64,000 bases of DNA. Origin: Crocodylus rhombifer (taxonomy: Eukaryota > Chordata > Crocodylia > Crocodylidae). The notes beneath the pieces are model-generated. The model was not told the origin of the DNA, did not search any database, and saw nothing but the letters and a program-made list of their open reading frames with translations. The DNA lies in the NCBI GenBank assembly GCA_038503035.1, contig JAVSML010000981.1:115172-179171 (forward strand). Reading direction: 5' to 3'. The position numbers were made by a program, and so were the translations under genes. Shown piece by piece: positions 62,426 to 64,000 of the stretch (within the stretch, counting starts at the first letter, position 1; each line of letters opens with the position of its first letter).

Positions 62426-63855
62426 GAGGCGCGAGGCTCTAACTTTGCCATGCAGGATGTAGAGGCGATTCCCTGCCTGGGCTGGGTCCTAAGCAAACCT
62501 GCCGAGTCCCTGCAAGCCACGCTGCAGTGAATGCTGCAAGCAGAGAGCTTATCTGCTGTATTCGTCCCCCGAGCCTCTATGAGGCACCTCAGTTCCTGCA
62601 GAAATAATGTGTTTTTTATTGCACGTGATACAGCCCATAAATGATGCCCCTTCTACTATTTGCTGAAGTCCTGGAACGAAAACTCGGAGTCAAAAGCAAG
62701 CAGATGGACTTCCTTCCTCTCTCCTTTGAACAGAGTGCGCTTTCTAATCGCTCGGTCTGGCCCTCACATGTAATGCAGGTGGAGCAAAAAACTTTTCACC
62801 GACTGCATCTTCTCTCTGCAGTGGATTATTTCCTCCGTGCTTTACAAACAACATCTAGAGTCACCTTTCTGTGCTTTTTGCTCCCATACTCTTGCTGAGA
62901 GTGAAGTTAGAAAGGGACCCCAGAAAAGAAAAAAAGAAAAAAAAAAGTGTGCTGTTTTATATTTCACATATGACTGCTCTGAAACAGAGAGCATGTTTGG
63001 CTTGGGATGCTGCGATAACGCTGTTCCAAATAAAATAACAGGAATACCATGTTTTAATGTTTTCAATTAACTTTGATTCTTCCAAACCATTCTTAGCTGT
63101 CTAGTATGAGGGATACATTTACTCCTGGAACAGAAAAAAAAAAAAAAAAGGAAAAAAAAATTAAATCATAAACTTTCAGCTCCCACTTGGCACAGATATT
63201 ATTTGGCAAAAGAGAGGAACTCAGGCAATGCGAAGGAGCCTCCATACAAATGCCACATGTGCCGAAACTACAGTCCTGAGCGTAGCAGACAAGCACTGAT
63301 CAACTCCACTCTTCAATTCTTGGAACCAGAACAAGAAAGAGAGAACGGGAAGGAAGGAGGGAAAGAGAGAACGAATAAATGATACAAGATTCCTGCACTG
63401 GATGGGTTGAAAACCGTGTTATCCTTACAGCTGTCATCCAATGTCCTGCTCTGCACAGCCACGCGGGGTGGCACAGAGAGGGGCCGGTAGGGTTTTGACA
63501 CTAAATGCTGCAACCTGGACAAATTCACAAGTAGGTTCGTTACCGTGAAACACCGGACCGTCCACGAACTTAAAAAGGAAGAGTCCATCTGCCTTGTAGC
63601 CTGAAGAGTAACAATAAATGATGCTAAGGGAACAACGAATGGAATAAAGCCACCCAAACAATTTTGACTTCTCCTTCGGAGGGGTTGGGGAGGAAAATCC
63701 ACGGAAGACGAATGCGATGATGTGCACGAGCAGCACGTTGACTGCAACTCAGGGAAAATACCATCAGTTCGCTTTGAATCAAAACAAAACTCGTTAACGA
63801 ATGTGGACGGAGCACAAAAATATGTCCGAATTTATTAAAAAAAAAAAGAAATATA
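62426..63855. other. Unique sequence, no gene seen
   Basis: A-rich runs at about 62934-62946 and 63132-63160. A 144-codon minus-strand frame at 63313-63747 has no recognised domain. Confidence 0.4.
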
Positions 63856-63861
63856 AATATC

Positions 63862-63887
63862 TAGATAGATAGATAGATAGATATATC
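63862..63887. repeat. GATA microsatellite
   Basis: TAGATAGATAGATAGATAGA followed by TATATC. GATA/TAGA tandem arrays are common in sauropsid genomes. Confidence 0.9.
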
Positions 63888-63891
63888 TATA

Positions 63892-64000
63892 TTGAGTGCA
63901 CCCAGCATTCCTGGAGACCCCGGGGCAAAATTTCAGTATTGGGCCCCCTTTCCCCAGAGATGATGGTGATAATAATTGGGCAATGGAAAAAAAAAAAAAA
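63892..64000. other. End of window, unassigned sequence and an A-run
   Basis: TATTGAGTGCACCCAGCATT through CCCCCTTTCCCCAGAGATGA looks like a fragment of an interspersed repeat, but only one copy is seen here. The window ends in A-rich sequence that may be another element's tail. Confidence 0.35.

Noticed and set aside
63313..63747. 144-codon minus-strand frame with hydrophobic patches
   Set aside because: Looks like a possible membrane protein at first sight, but the hydrophobic stretches are irregular and there is no family motif or gene context.

Overview
The window is vertebrate nuclear DNA from a sauropsid, most likely a crocodilian. The main reason is that about thirty truncated CR1-type non-LTR retrotransposons are scattered through it on both strands. 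Most end in the same tail, which on the minus strand reads as a tail beginning with a form of TCATAGAAAATGAGGG followed by GGAAGGGACCTCAGGAGGTC. Birds, turtles and crocodilians are all rich in CR1. Ancient MIR SINE remnants and hAT-like miniature elements are also present, and I saw no turtle-type lysine-tRNA SINE. The crocodilian assignment is inference from remembered repeat consensus sequences, not from a search.

I found no host protein-coding gene, rRNA, tRNA or CRISPR array. Every open frame I can explain belongs to a CR1 or other LINE ORF2 remnant or to stop-poor tandem repeats. The others look like chance frames in moderately GC-rich DNA. The segment is best read as intergenic or deep intronic sequence, with a few low-divergence-looking unique blocks that could be regulatory.

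Layout: 1-980 is a CR1 copy with the ORF2 C-terminal region. 4.6-5.1 kb and 7.4-10.5 kb are CR1 clusters that include a chimeric head-plus-CR1-tail element and a two-copy unassigned repeat. 12.1-14.9 kb holds CR1 tails and hAT-like elements, one with a perfect 8-bp target duplication. 16.0-18.3 kb holds palindromic elements with hammerhead-like cores and a nested hAT/CR1/palindrome stack. 20.0-20.9 kb holds a CR1 copy sitting between inverted arms of an AT-rich palindrome. 21.7-26.2 kb holds further CR1 tails, the second chimeric copy, and a MITE-like block. 26.2-33.3 kb is mostly unique, with one 300-bp MITE and a perfect POU-dimer palindrome near 29.5 kb. 33.3-41.1 kb has CR1s, a hAT-like element and a long ATC/ATT array. 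42.9-51.4 kb has two more MITEs of the same terminal type, CA/TA microsatellites and the 3' end of a different LINE. 53.8-55.1 kb has CR1 tails and a long minisatellite. 55.1-64 kb is largely unique with a hammerhead-like element at 57.4 kb, two CR1 tails and a small MITE.

The most interesting items are the chimeric CR1-tailed element shared by two loci, the CR1 inserted into the centre of a palindrome, and the hammerhead-like core motifs in the palindromic repeat family.
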